Shown here piece by piece: positions 16,798 through 25,884 of a stretch of 64,000 bases of DNA. A program made the translations under genes and the position numbers. The notes under the pieces were generated by a model, which did no database searches, was not told where the DNA came from, and saw nothing but the letters and a program-made list of their open reading frames with translations. The stretch spans positions 1-64,000 of the forward strand of contig NZ_WVID01000023.1 of NCBI RefSeq assembly GCF_010091925.1. The letters run 5' to 3'. The DNA comes from Nostoc sp. B(2019). GTDB taxonomy: Bacteria > Cyanobacteriota > Cyanobacteriia > Cyanobacteriales > Nostocaceae. The first letter of the stretch is position 1; each line of letters starts with the position of its first letter.

Positions 16798-18246
16798 ATG
16801 CAGTTGATGGCTAAACCTGAGCGGACATTTGGGTTAATTGTGGGTATTGAAAAGTACCACGAAACTGCTTGGAATGTGCCAGGTGGAGGGCCAGCCGATG
16901 ACGCGCTGAAATTTGCTCGTTGGCTGCATCTGCACGGTGTACCGAAAGAAAATATCCGGTTATGTTTATCAGCACTGGAAGAAAATCATCAGTTAATTGG
17001 GGAATGTGGGTTAAATGTAGAGTTAGCAACAGAGCAAAATATCTCCGACATTGTGACTAACTTTTTATCCCCACAGTCGGGGGATTTACTCTACATTTTT
17101 TGGGCGGGACATGGTTTGATGACCTCAGAACGAGAGCGTCGGTTGCTTTGTGCTGATGCAAATAAACAGAATTGGCAGAATTTAGATTTTAATTCTTTAT
17201 TAGTTTTGCTGGGTTCTGATAATTTTCAGATTCGTAATCATATTTGTATTATTGATGCCTGCGCCAATTATGTTTTAGAGTCGAAGGGAAGACCAACTAA
17301 CTTAGGTGGAAAAGCTTTTTTGAGTGGTCAGCCAAAGCAAGATAGTCAACAATTTGTGTTAGTGGCTACGCGGGAAGGAGAAAAAGCTCAGGTAAATTCG
17401 GAAAATAAAACAGGATACTTTTCTCAAGCTGTGAGAGAGGCTTTTGCAGCAGCTAATGGGACTTTTCCCCCGAATATGAGGGAAGTTACCGAGACAGTTA
17501 AGCAGCGATTTGAAAGCTTAGATAAAAAACAACTGCCGACTCATTTTTATTCTCGCAGTTGGGATGGAGATATTGAAAAATCTCATTTCAACCCGTTTGA
17601 TATCCCGCATAATATCCAACAGAGTCAAGCTCGTAAGTTTGTTGGCAGGGATGAGCAAATAGAGCAATTGCATCAGCTATTGCAAGCAAATGATGTTGTA
17701 GCAATTAGCGATGTGACTGGCCAAGGTGGCGTGGGTAAAACAGAGTTAGCTATTCAATACTCATGGCAATATTTGGAAGATTATTCTGGCGGGTGTTGTT
17801 GGTTAAATCCCCAAGGTATTGATTTGGGAACCCAGTTAGTAGAGTTTGGAGTTGTGAATTTACCTAACTTCAATCCACCAGATGGATTAAGCCTAGCAGG
17901 TCAAGTTGCTTACTGCTGGAAGAAGTGGCAAGCTGGCAAAGTTTTATTGATATTTGATGATGTCAAAGACTGGAAGCAAATTCAACCCTACCTACCGCCC
18001 AAAGGTTCTCGGTTTAAGGTGTTAATTACCACTCGTCAAAACACAGGGTTAACATATTCATCACTGCCGCTAGGTGAATTGTCAGCAGATGCAGCCTTAG
18101 AATTATTAACAACCCTGCTGGGAAAAGATAGGGTTGAGAAGGAATTAGAGTTTGCTAAGGGACTTTGCCGATTTGTGGGTTATGTACCTATTGGACTTTA
18201 CCAAATAGCAGCACAGTGCCGAGAGCCAGGGAGAGTATTATGCTAG
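16798..18246 (+). CDS. Caspase-like/NB-ARC protein, N-terminal part of a frameshifted gene
   Basis: The product starts with a caspase (C14) p20-like domain, residues about 8-250, with catalytic His105 in FWAGHG and Cys155 in IDACAN. A STAND NTPase module follows with Walker A GQGGVGKTE (308-316), Walker B VLLIFDDVKDW and LITTRQN. The frame stops at 18246 in the middle of the NB-ARC helical region. In the other frame, from 18231, the protein continues (LADILAQLQKQ then winged-helix-like and TPR regions). Adding one G to the GGG at 18229-18231 restores a single protein of about 995 residues. Full-length relatives are caspase-NB-ARC-TPR death or defence proteins. As it stands this half lacks its sensor domain. 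The start could also be the ATG at 16807. Confidence 0.8.
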   Translation: MQLMAKPERTFGLIVGIEKYHETAWNVPGGGPADDALKFARWLHLHGVPKENIRLCLSALEENHQLIGECGLNVELATEQNISDIVTNFLSPQSGDLLYIFWAGHGLMTSERERRLLCADANKQNWQNLDFNSLLVLLGSDNFQIRNHICIIDACANYVLESKGRPTNLGGKAFLSGQPKQDSQQFVLVATREGEKAQVNSENKTGYFSQAVREAFAAANGTFPPNMREVTETVKQRFESLDKKQLPTHFYSRSWDGDIEKSHFNPFDIPHNIQQSQARKFVGRDEQIEQLHQLLQANDVVAISDVTGQGGVGKTELAIQYSWQYLEDYSGGCCWLNPQGIDLGTQLVEFGVVNLPNFNPPDGLSLAGQVAYCWKKWQAGKVLLIFDDVKDWKQIQPYLPPKGSRFKVLITTRQNTGLTYSSLPLGELSADAALELLTTLLGKDRVEKELEFAKGLCRFVGYVPIGLYQIAAQCREPGRVLC

Positions 18247-19784
18247 CAGACATCCTCGCACAGCTACAAAAGCAAGCATCAGCAGGTGAGTCTGGTGTAG
18301 CAGCAGCTTTTGAGTTGAATTGGCAATGCTTGGAACCAGAGGCGCAAAAATTAGCTTGTCTGTTGAGTTTGTTTGCTTTGGCTCCTATCCCTTGGTCATT
18401 GGTAGAATCAGCAGCAAGTGCTAGCGATTTGGAATTTGACCTCAAAGCTAACTGCACTATTTTAATTGAGCGTTATTTGCTGCAAGAATTGGCAGAGGAC
18501 ACCTACCAAGTTCACGAACGCATTCAGGAATTATTGCAGCAGAAGTTAGAAGATTTGGCGGAAGCAGATGAACTCAAGCGTGGCTATTGTCAAGCAATGG
18601 TAGCCGTAGCAAAAGATATTCCTAACACACCCACATTGATAGAAATTGCTAAAGTAACTCTTGCCATCCCTCACCTTGGGGAAGCTGCCACAGTTTACCA
18701 AGCGTGGTTAAGTAATGATGATTTAATCTGGCCTTTTTTGGGCTTGGGTAGATTTTACCAAGGTCAAGGAGCCTACGTGCAAGCTTTACCGTGGCGCGAA
18801 CAATGTTTATCTTCTACAAGAAAACGTTTTGGGGATGAACACCTAGATGTTGCAACTAGCCTGAACAATTTGGCATTACTCTACTATTCACAGGGAAGGT
18901 ACAGCGATGCCGAACCTTTGTACATCCAATCTTTGGCGATGAAAAAACGCCTGCTGGGGGATGAACACCCAGATGTGGCACAAACCCTGAACAATTTGGC
19001 AGCACTTTACCGTTCACAGGGGAAGTACAGCGATGCTGAACCTTTGTATATCGAAGCTTTAGATATGTATAAACGCCTGCCGGGGGATGAACACCCAGAT
19101 GTGGCAACTAGCCTGAACAATTTGGCATTACTCTACTATTCACAAGGAAGGTACAGCGATGCCGAACCTTTGTACATCCAAGCTTTGGAGATAGACAAAC
19201 GCCTACTGGGAGATGAACACCCAGATGTGGCAATTGACCTGAACAATTTGGCATTACTCTACAAATCAGAGGGAAGGTTCAGTGATGCCGAACCTTTGTA
19301 CATCCAATCCTTGGCGATGAAAAAACGCCTGCTGGGGGATGAACACCCAGATGTAGCACAAACCCTGAACAATTTGGCGGCACTCTACCGTTCACAGGGA
19401 AAGTACAGCGATGCTGAACCTTTGTATATCGAAGCTTTAGAGATGAGAAAACGCCTGCTGGGGGATGAACACCCAGATGTGGCAAATAGCCTGAGCAATT
19501 TGGCAGAACTCTACTATTTCCAGAGAAGGGACAGTGAAGCCGAACCTTTGTACATCCAAGCTTTAGAGATGATGAAACGTCTGCTAGGGCATGAACACCC
19601 AGATGTGGCACAAAACCTGAACAATTTGGCATTACTCTACGATTCTCAGGGAAGGTACAGCGATGCCGAACCTTTGTACATCCAAGCTTTGGATATCGCT
19701 GAACAACGGTCGGGGGCAAATCATCCCAATACAATAAACATTCGTGAAAATCTGGAATACTTGCGGCGGAATCGTCAGCCTTGA
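18240..19784 (+). CDS. TPR-repeat C-terminal part of the frameshifted caspase/NB-ARC gene
   Basis: This is the downstream half of the split gene. It begins with the winged-helix-like end of the NB-ARC module (ADILAQLQKQ, ACLLSLFALAPIPWSLVESA, VHERIQELLQQKL). It ends with seven kinesin-light-chain-type TPRs of exactly 42 residues, consensus GDEHPDVAxxLNNLALLY then SQGRYSDAEPLYIQAL. The ATG at 18240 is preceded at good spacing by AGGGAGAG, so separate translation is possible. Homology to NB-ARC proteins starts just before it, at 18231, and an earlier in-frame ATG at 18165 is out of phase with the family. Without the caspase and P-loop it could at most act as a TPR scaffold. Confidence 0.75.
   Translation: MLADILAQLQKQASAGESGVAAAFELNWQCLEPEAQKLACLLSLFALAPIPWSLVESAASASDLEFDLKANCTILIERYLLQELAEDTYQVHERIQELLQQKLEDLAEADELKRGYCQAMVAVAKDIPNTPTLIEIAKVTLAIPHLGEAATVYQAWLSNDDLIWPFLGLGRFYQGQGAYVQALPWREQCLSSTRKRFGDEHLDVATSLNNLALLYYSQGRYSDAEPLYIQSLAMKKRLLGDEHPDVAQTLNNLAALYRSQGKYSDAEPLYIEALDMYKRLPGDEHPDVATSLNNLALLYYSQGRYSDAEPLYIQALEIDKRLLGDEHPDVAIDLNNLALLYKSEGRFSDAEPLYIQSLAMKKRLLGDEHPDVAQTLNNLAALYRSQGKYSDAEPLYIEALEMRKRLLGDEHPDVANSLSNLAELYYFQRRDSEAEPLYIQALEMMKRLLGHEHPDVAQNLNNLALLYDSQGRYSDAEPLYIQALDIAEQRSGANHPNTINIRENLEYLRRNRQP
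18831..19712 (+). repeat. Seven tandem 126-bp TPR-coding repeats
   Basis: Seven consecutive 126-bp units each encode one 42-residue TPR. Units 1-2 and 4-5 are more like each other than like their neighbours: the tract from 18925 and that from 19303, 378 bp apart, are nearly identical over about 140 bp. This suggests a three-unit block was duplicated recently. It is a site where copy number could change by recombination. Confidence 0.85.
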
Positions 19785-20043
19785 TTCAAGAGAATGGTTG
19801 CTTTTGTTTCCCGTTGGTTTCAGTAATTTAGGTAATCTGCATCGGCTGTATTACCCGCCTGGGATTTAAACCCTAGTCTAGTAAGTAGGCAACATAATTA
19901 ATTACACAATGTCATTGCAAATGTAGTGAAGCAAAATAATGCGATCGCACAACCTAAAACTACTTCTCTACGATATGCTTTGCGTAGGGTGCGATCGCAA
20001 TAACCATAAATATTTTTGTTTATCTACTTAATGAGCCTCTGAA

Positions 20044-20308
20044 CTCCGTCAACGAGTATTTTATCTCCGTTAACGAGGCTTTTATCTCCGTCAACGAGTA
20101 TTTTAGCTCCGTCAACGAGTCTTTTATCTCCGTTAACGAGGCTTTTATCTCCGTCAACGAGTCTTTTATCTCTGTTAACGAGTATTTTATCTCCGTTAAC
20201 GAGGCTTTTATCTCCGTCAACGAGTATTTTAGCTCCGTCAACGAGTCTTTTATCTCCGTTGACGAGTATTTTAGCTCCGTTCACGAGGCTTTTATCTCCG
20301 TTAACGGG
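20044..20308. repeat. Tandem array of twelve 21-bp units plus a partial
   Basis: Twelve uninterrupted 21-bp units follow the pattern CTCCGTYAACGAGKMTTTTAK, from 20044 to 20295, with a partial thirteenth to 20308. Most units contain GTTAAC or GTCAAC. Because 21 is a multiple of three, long frames stay open on the minus strand. One reads as heptads LTEIKxS with Leu and Ile in a/d coiled-coil positions. The array abuts, and supplies the last codons of, the antitoxin-like gene at 20281. No spacers are present, so it is not a CRISPR array. Confidence 0.9.
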
Positions 20309-20511
20309 TTATAGAGATAGCGATCGTGGTTAATTGCACCATCTTTTACATCACATTCCACAGGATTTGAACCTAAATCCCAAATAGAAGATGTTTGTTT
20401 AATGCTAGTAATAATAATTTTTCCATTTTCTTGAATAATTTCAGACTCTTGGTTTTCTCCTAATAGTTCTTTAGGAATTAATAAGCCTTTTTCTGTTGCT
20501 GTTAATTTCAT
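20281..20511 (-). CDS. Antitoxin-like small protein ending inside the 21-bp array
   Basis: The 76-residue product starts MKLTATEKGLLIPKELLG, followed by an EIIQENGKIIITS strand pattern and SIWDLGSNPVECDV. This looks like cyanobacterial AbrB/MazE-like antitoxins that precede PIN toxins. Such proteins usually end near HDRYLYNP; here the frame runs on into the repeat array and ends LTEIKAS. No toxin gene follows on the minus strand; the array and then non-coding DNA occupy that place. It is therefore probably an orphan antitoxin whose toxin was lost. It starts with ATG. Confidence 0.55.
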   Translation of the reverse strand: MKLTATEKGLLIPKELLGENQESEIIQENGKIIITSIKQTSSIWDLGSNPVECDVKDGAINHDRYLYNPLTEIKAS

Positions 20512-20600
20512 GTTTAATTACCTCGATTTATTTTGTAAGTTAATCAAATGAATTTGCTTTAGGGCGGGCAAGATGCCCACCCCACGAAATTGGATAAGGC

Positions 20601-22094
20601 TTACCAGTTACCTACAGGTTGAGCAGTTGCAGAAAACATTGAGGGATCAATTGAAATGCCCAATCCTTCCGCTACACGACGACCATAAGAAACATCTGCC
20701 CGGAAGAAGTGGCAAAGTTGACGCATCTGGATGTCCTGTCTTGCCTGACTAAGACTACCGACAATATTATGAGCAAGACGCTCTTGCTGCTCAGGAGTCA
20801 TTAACCGATAGAGATTACCTGCTTGGGTGTAATCGTCGTTTCCTTCACGATGACTGTAACGATCGACTGTGACATCACCCAAATGACTAGGTGGTTCTGC
20901 ATAAGCTGGATTTTCTTTGGGCGTACCCTCAGCACTATTGGGTTCATAGTTAGGAGTGCTACCGCCGTTGTTACCCAATGCCATGAAGCCATCTCGCTGG
21001 TAATGCATCACTGGACATTTGGGCTGGTTGACGGGTAGTTGCTGATAGTTACCACCCAGGCGATACCGTTGAGCGTCTGGGTAAGACATAATGCGAGCTT
21101 GCAACATTTTGTCTGGAGAGAAACTAACGCCAGGAACTACCGCACTCGGACTAAAAGCGGCTTGCTCAACTTGGGCGAAATAATTCTCAGGGTTACGATT
21201 TAGCTCTAGTATCCCGACTTCGATTAAGGGATATTCAGAGTGCTTCCAAACTTTTGTTAGGTCAAAGGGATTGTCTGGATGTTTTGCCGCTTGCTCCTCT
21301 GTCATCACCTGAATACACATGCGCCACTTGGGATAATCTCCTTGGGCGATCGCTTCAAACAAATCATGAGTCGCATGATCGGGATCTTCGCCCTTAATCT
21401 TAGCCGATTCTTCCTCGGTCAAGGTTTGATGCCCTTGTAGCGTCTTAAAGTGAAATTTACACCAGACGCGGTCGCCCTGAGCATTAATCAAACTGAAGGT
21501 GTGGCTACCAAACCCGTCCATGTGTCGATAGGTTTTCGGAATTCCCCGATCAGAAAACAAGATTGTCACCTGGTGGAGTGATTCTGGACTGAGTGACCAG
21601 AAATCCCACTTGGCGTTTTGGTCTTTGCAATTGGTTTGGGGATTGCGCTTTTGGGTATGGATGAAATCAGGAAACTTGAGCGGGTCGCGGATAAAGAAAA
21701 TAGGGGTATTGTTGCCTGTGATATCCCAGTTGCCTTCTTCAGTGTAGAACTTGATGGCAAAGCCTCTAGGGTCACGCTCGGCATCTGCTGAACCTTTTTC
21801 TCCCCCAACTGTAGAAAAGCGCAGGAGAACTTCGGTTTTTTTGCCAATCTCAGAAAAAAGTTTAGCTTTACTGTAGCGGCTGATATCGTTGGTAACAGTA
21901 AAAGTACCGAAAGCAGCCGCACCTTTAGCGTGTACAACCCGCTCAGGGATACGTTCTCTGTTGAAATGAGCCAGTTTTTCCATCAGGTGGAAATCCTGCA
22001 TCAATACAGGGCCACGTGGCCCAGCAGTGAGTGAGTTCTGGTTATCACCAACAGGGATACCGTCAGCTGTTGTCAAATTATGGGGTTCAGTCAT
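20601..22094 (-). CDS. Heme catalase (monofunctional)
   Basis: The 497-residue protein is a typical small-subunit catalase that splits hydrogen peroxide into water and oxygen. It shows the distal His region [35 protein letters not shown], the [11 protein letters not shown] block with the conserved Asn, and the proximal heme ligand in [14 protein letters not shown] (Tyr in SYPDAQR). Length and order of motifs are complete, so the enzyme should be active. It is unaccompanied by a ferritin or regulator gene and is probably monocistronic. It would protect against peroxide from photosynthesis or respiration. Confidence 0.95.
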   Translation of the reverse strand: MTEPHNLTTADGIPVGDNQNSLTAGPRGPVLMQDFHLMEKLAHFNRERIPERVVHAKGAAAFGTFTVTNDISRYSKAKLFSEIGKKTEVLLRFSTVGGEKGSADAERDPRGFAIKFYTEEGNWDITGNNTPIFFIRDPLKFPDFIHTQKRNPQTNCKDQNAKWDFWSLSPESLHQVTILFSDRGIPKTYRHMDGFGSHTFSLINAQGDRVWCKFHFKTLQGHQTLTEEESAKIKGEDPDHATHDLFEAIAQGDYPKWRMCIQVMTEEQAAKHPDNPFDLTKVWKHSEYPLIEVGILELNRNPENYFAQVEQAAFSPSAVVPGVSFSPDKMLQARIMSYPDAQRYRLGGNYQQLPVNQPKCPVMHYQRDGFMALGNNGGSTPNYEPNSAEGTPKENPAYAEPPSHLGDVTVDRYSHREGNDDYTQAGNLYRLMTPEQQERLAHNIVGSLSQARQDIQMRQLCHFFRADVSYGRRVAEGLGISIDPSMFSATAQPVGNW

Positions 22095-22500
22095 GGGTAA
22101 AAAAGTTCTCCGTTAAGTTACTCAGATTGCCCAAAGTACATTTTAGTTAGCAAATAGACGAATAATCATTAGCTGGAGCTAACTAAATCGTAGTCATACC
22201 GAGTTTGTATTTAAATCATAATGGGTATGACTATGAATTGCAACAACTTTGGTTTGTATCTTTGGAATAAGCAGCAGTAGGGGCGCACAGCTAGCTATGC
22301 GCCCCTACAATGAATATGTAGCAGATATTTTTTAAATAGTAGGATAATTGAGGTGAAATACTTTAACAAAAAAGAATTCAGGAATTAGCTAGAATTTATA
22401 ATTGAATTCTGTGCCACTGGTTTTATTAAAGTCCTTATATAGAGCAGCTCCTAAATATCACTGCTAACTTCCAGGATGGTTTGAGAGAGTTTCAAAACTT
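22095..22500. other. Intergenic region with one palindromic repeat
   Basis: About 400 bp with no supported gene, between a catalase and a small secreted-protein gene. The only structure I see is the inverted repeat at 22277-22308. The rest is AT-rich and presumably holds the catalase promoter. Confidence 0.4.
22277..22308. repeat. Perfect 11-bp inverted repeat
   Basis: GTAGGGGCGCA (22277-22287) and TGCGCCCCTAC (22298-22308) form a perfect hairpin with a 10-nt loop. This type of GC-rich palindrome is common in Nostoc intergenic DNA. It is not followed by a T-run, so it is more likely a dispersed repeat than a terminator. Confidence 0.7.
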
Positions 22501-22803
22501 TCATCGAGAACATTCTGGTAAATTTTTACCAGTGTAATTGCAATCAAAATAAATTAGAGCTTCTCTACTAGAGGTAAATTTTATAGTTGTGGAGTATGGA
22601 TCACTTTTTGAACTTGATTCATGTAACCAAATTTTCAAGTAGTAATAGTTGTTATCATCGGTAGACCATAATTCATAACGGTAATTACCTCCTGTCCCTT
22701 GGCTCTTTAAGTAGTCAGCTAATGCTATATTTGATGCTCCCAGAAAGCTAAATACAGTCAAAACAGGAATTACAGTTACTTTTAGTATTTGGATTAATTT
22801 CAT
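22501..22803 (-). CDS. Small secreted hypothetical protein
   Basis: The 100-residue product starts with a clear Sec signal peptide (KLIQILKVTVIPVLTVFSFL then NIALA, with probable cleavage after ALA near residue 29). A short beta-rich mature part follows (YRYELWSTDDNNYYYLKIWL, TTIKFTSSREALIYFDC). Two cysteines near the end could form a disulfide. The family is not recognised. It lies just downstream of eboF on the same strand but separated by 155 bp, and I see no reason to link it to the ebo locus. Confidence 0.55.
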   Translation of the reverse strand: MKLIQILKVTVIPVLTVFSFLGASNIALADYLKSQGTGGNYRYELWSTDDNNYYYLKIWLHESSSKSDPYSTTIKFTSSREALIYFDCNYTGKNLPECSR

Positions 22804-22958
22804 AAATGCACAAAGAACTTACTTTCTCTAGCTTCCTTTCTAGATGTATATTTAAACATCAGTAATTATTAGGAATACTGTGTGAGGATATCGTAAGGTC
22901 TGCTTCAAAGCATTCTGAATTCTGACTTCTTCTTTAAAGTGGGTATTTTTGCTCAATT

Positions 22959-24332
22959 TCACCTATTTAAATGTCTGAGAATCAACGAACAAACATCTGT
23001 TGGTTCAATTCGGTTTGTCTCAACTAAGTGACTTTGATGAGTAATAAATATAGGCCCTTCATCTGGAGAAGTAGTAATGTTACCGTGAGAACCACGTACT
23101 AAGGAAGCATCCAGAGGAATCACATCCATAAGATAGCGAAAACCCAGTTGTTTCTTCAGTAACTTGAGAGCAATTTTTCCTTGAGGAAATTTTATTTGCG
23201 GATCGAGGAAAAGTTCTACAGGATCGTAACCAGGTTTGCGGTGGATATCTACAGTTCTAGCAAAATCAGGCGCTTTTGCATCATCGAGCCAATAATAATA
23301 GGTAAACCAAGCATCTGATTGAGCGATCGCCACTAACTCTCCCGATCTAGGATGAGTGAGATGGTAGGCTTGCTTACCTGCTTCATCCAATACCTGCGCT
23401 ACGCCTTCAGTCGCTTCTAAAATAGAGCGAACTTTGGGGATATAAGCTGGATCATTCACATATACGTGAGCAATTTGGTGATCAGCTACGGCAAAGGCAA
23501 TACTAGCACCAAAATCGAGCAGTTCTCGCCCCAATTCTTCCCGCACGGCAATTAAACCATTTTCTCGTAATATACGGTTCAAATCTACTGCTTTGGAAAC
23601 AGGGGTAATGCCATATTCAGAAAGAATAATTACTTGGGTATTACGTGCTTCATAGTATTCAATTAAATCACTACAAACAGCATCAATTTCTTGCAAATCT
23701 GCTTGAGTCTGTTTTTCATCGTCACCAAATCGTTGCAGACAGTAATCTAAATGTGGCAGGTAAACTAGTGAGAGTGTAGGGTTGTAGCGTTCGTCAATCC
23801 ATTTTGCTGAATTAGCAATCCATTGACTAGAACTAATAGAAGTTTTTGGCCCCCAAAAATCGAATAGAGGGAACTGACCTAAATCAGATTGAATTTGCGA
23901 TCGCACATCTGCTGGATAAGTATAAATATCAGGTAATTTTCTCCCATCTGCGGGGTACATTGGACGCGGTGTAATAGCATAATCTGCCGAAGAATACATG
24001 TTGTACCACCAAAAAAGGTTGGCACAAGTAAAGTTTGGGTCAATGGATTTAGCTATATCCCAAACCTTGGGAGCCTGCACTAATTTATTAGACTGTCGCC
24101 AAAACTTCACTTCACACTCATCGCGGAAATACCAGCCATTAGCAACAATCCCATGCTCATCAGGTAATTTTCCTGTTAAATAAGTAGCTTGAACAGAACA
24201 AGTCACAGCAGGTAATACTGGTGCGACGTTTACAACTTGCCCTTTAGCAGCCCAAGAAGATAAAAACGGCGTGTTTTCTCCTAATAAACTAGGCGTTAAT
24301 CCCACGACATTTAGAACAACCGTTTTATGCAT
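22959..24332 (-). CDS. eboF: EboF, alkaline-phosphatase-superfamily protein of the ebo locus
   Basis: This 457-residue protein has the nucleotide pyrophosphatase/phosphodiesterase fold (nucleophile-type Thr44 in PAVTCS, TGKLPDEHGIVANGW, RGSHGNI near residue 416, GPIFI). It is the last gene of a minus-strand run eboA-B-C-E-F. Several family metal ligands look altered: residue 10 is Val where relatives have Asp (NVVGLTP), residue 200 is Gln (LDYCLQRFG), and the usual DHG motif is EYG (239-241). It may therefore have lost or changed its hydrolase activity. A GAGAGGA ribosome-binding site precedes the ATG. In Nostoc punctiforme the ebo genes are tied to delivery of a scytonemin precursor to the periplasm. 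Confidence 0.82.
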   Translation of the reverse strand: MHKTVVLNVVGLTPSLLGENTPFLSSWAAKGQVVNVAPVLPAVTCSVQATYLTGKLPDEHGIVANGWYFRDECEVKFWRQSNKLVQAPKVWDIAKSIDPNFTCANLFWWYNMYSSADYAITPRPMYPADGRKLPDIYTYPADVRSQIQSDLGQFPLFDFWGPKTSISSSQWIANSAKWIDERYNPTLSLVYLPHLDYCLQRFGDDEKQTQADLQEIDAVCSDLIEYYEARNTQVIILSEYGITPVSKAVDLNRILRENGLIAVREELGRELLDFGASIAFAVADHQIAHVYVNDPAYIPKVRSILEATEGVAQVLDEAGKQAYHLTHPRSGELVAIAQSDAWFTYYYWLDDAKAPDFARTVDIHRKPGYDPVELFLDPQIKFPQGKIALKLLKKQLGFRYLMDVIPLDASLVRGSHGNITTSPDEGPIFITHQSHLVETNRIEPTDVCSLILRHLNR

Positions 24333-24449
24333 AAACTTAATCCTCTCTTATACCAATTTTCCAAAAGTAAAGCGCAAGACCTTGCACCCCTACAAATTCA
24401 AACCAAAAAACCCAGTTTAAATCTGACTTCATTAATTACGAATTATGAA

Positions 24450-25676
24450 TTACGAATTATAAATTAATTTTATTACCCACTCATATTCCCGCTGAATAGA
24501 AGTCAGCAAATCTATCTTAATTTCTGATGGTAATACATCCCAGGTGTAAGTCTCAATTTCTAAATGTTGGCAAGCATTGTTAGTCTGAATTAACTGTAAA
24601 ACAGTAGCAATATCATCTTGCGTAGATTGCAAAACTTGATAATCGTGAATAAAAATTGGAACATGGAAGTGAGTGCGCCATTCTTCAGCTAAAGATTGCT
24701 CTAAATGTGGTAACGCATTTATTAAGTCAGGATAGTGATAAAGCGTACCGTCACTACGACGTTCTATTACTTGGTGAAGATAAGTAGATTCAGCAAAGGG
24801 TCGTAAGCGCTCAACTATCAAGCTACGCTTCTCAACATCAGCAGGTATCTTTACTTGAATTGCCGCACTAATTTGAATCTTGCCAATCTTAATTCCTGCT
24901 GATTGCAAACGCTCAAACACAGATTTTGGTTCTTCATATTCAACTGAAAAATGGCAAGTATCATAGCAAATACGAACGTGTTCTAGTAATTTTTTTTCTG
25001 CTAAATTCCGTTCAATATTTAATTGCTCTGATAAATAATTACCACCAATCGGTAATAACCAATTTTTAAAAAAATCAATTACTTCAGAAGTATTTTCAAT
25101 TAGTCCATCAGGCTCAGGTTCTAAATCAATATGCAGCAGTTTTCCTGTTTGTTCATGGATATGAATCATTTCTGCTACAACTGATGCTATGTTAAAACAG
25201 CTATTTTTCAGAACTGTCTCACAACTTGCTTGGTCTTTTTCCCACCAAGGTTTATAGGATAAAGGCAGTGTAGAGATTCCGCCATCGAGACCTTCTGGTA
25301 GAAGATTTGCCAAAATTTTTGTCAAGCTTAACGTATAATTTAGGCGTTCCTGAGTTGACCAATCTGGTGCATAAACTTGGTCTTTTACCACCTGTCGATG
25401 AAATCCCCCGTAAGGAAATCCATTTAAGGTAAAAACATATAAATCTTGTTGAGTTAGCCACGTTTGGAATTGAGCCAAATTATTACCTTCCAAAAGTTGT
25501 TTTGCGGCTATATCTGCTAACCTCAAACCAATTCCGAACGGTGCTTTAGGTGATAAACGTGACTTTAGTTCGGGAAGATGTTTTTCTAAATTGGCGAAAA
25601 CCTCTAACCAAGTTTCACCAGGATGAATATTAGTGCAATAAGTTAGGTGCAAGTTGTTGTTTGTTGTAATTCTCAT
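24450..25676 (-). CDS. eboE: EboE, xylose-isomerase-like TIM-barrel protein
   Basis: The 408-residue product is a sugar phosphate isomerase/epimerase-type TIM barrel (AP endonuclease 2 fold). Recognisable segments are FTLNGFPYGGFH, LHIDLEPEPDG and ICYDTCHFSVEYE; acidic and His residues at the strand ends are candidate metal ligands. NCBI-style names for this group are metabolite traffic protein EboE. It lies between eboC and eboF on the same strand, with 117 bp to eboF and about 208 bp, containing a repeat, to eboC. The reaction it catalyses is unknown. Confidence 0.85.
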   Translation of the reverse strand: MRITTNNNLHLTYCTNIHPGETWLEVFANLEKHLPELKSRLSPKAPFGIGLRLADIAAKQLLEGNNLAQFQTWLTQQDLYVFTLNGFPYGGFHRQVVKDQVYAPDWSTQERLNYTLSLTKILANLLPEGLDGGISTLPLSYKPWWEKDQASCETVLKNSCFNIASVVAEMIHIHEQTGKLLHIDLEPEPDGLIENTSEVIDFFKNWLLPIGGNYLSEQLNIERNLAEKKLLEHVRICYDTCHFSVEYEEPKSVFERLQSAGIKIGKIQISAAIQVKIPADVEKRSLIVERLRPFAESTYLHQVIERRSDGTLYHYPDLINALPHLEQSLAEEWRTHFHVPIFIHDYQVLQSTQDDIATVLQLIQTNNACQHLEIETYTWDVLPSEIKIDLLTSIQREYEWVIKLIYNS

Positions 25677-25723
25677 TTTCCAGTTTTGTACCCTGTTATT
25701 TGATAATATTTTTAGAAGCCCTG

Positions 25724-25785
25724 GCGACTGGAAGTCGCGGCTACACAGACAAAACCCACCTCCGTGGACTTCCCTGCGGGATAGT
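25724..25785. repeat. Partial copy of the mini-hairpin-ended repeat
   Basis: The palindrome GCGACTGGAAGTCGC (25724-25738) followed by GGCTACACAGACAAAACCC resembles the left end of the element at 16663. It is followed by a truncated remainder. It lies between eboC and eboE and interrupts an otherwise compact operon. Confidence 0.6.
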
Positions 25786-25884
25786 AAAAGTTAGTACTTA
25801 GCAACTCTAGGAGTTGGTAATGAGCGATGAATCGCTCACTACGAGCCTCTCAAAATTAATGCGTTTAATGTTTACATTACAAAT

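Noticed and set aside
16562-16807. 81-codon frame between the hydrolase and the caspase gene
   Set aside because: It reads across a hairpin-ended repeat and both flanking genes in the wrong frame.
18856-19734. Minus-strand repeat-containing frames opposite the TPR array
   Set aside because: Their repeats mirror the 126-bp TPR units; they are antisense shadows.
20020-20284. Two overlapping minus-strand frames inside the 21-bp array as real genes
   Set aside because: Open only because the unit length is a multiple of three; no start signals. Kept as a finding, not as genes.
20044-20308. Regular repeats that could suggest a CRISPR array
   Set aside because: Units are contiguous 21-mers without spacers, and no cas1, cas2 or effector genes are in the window.
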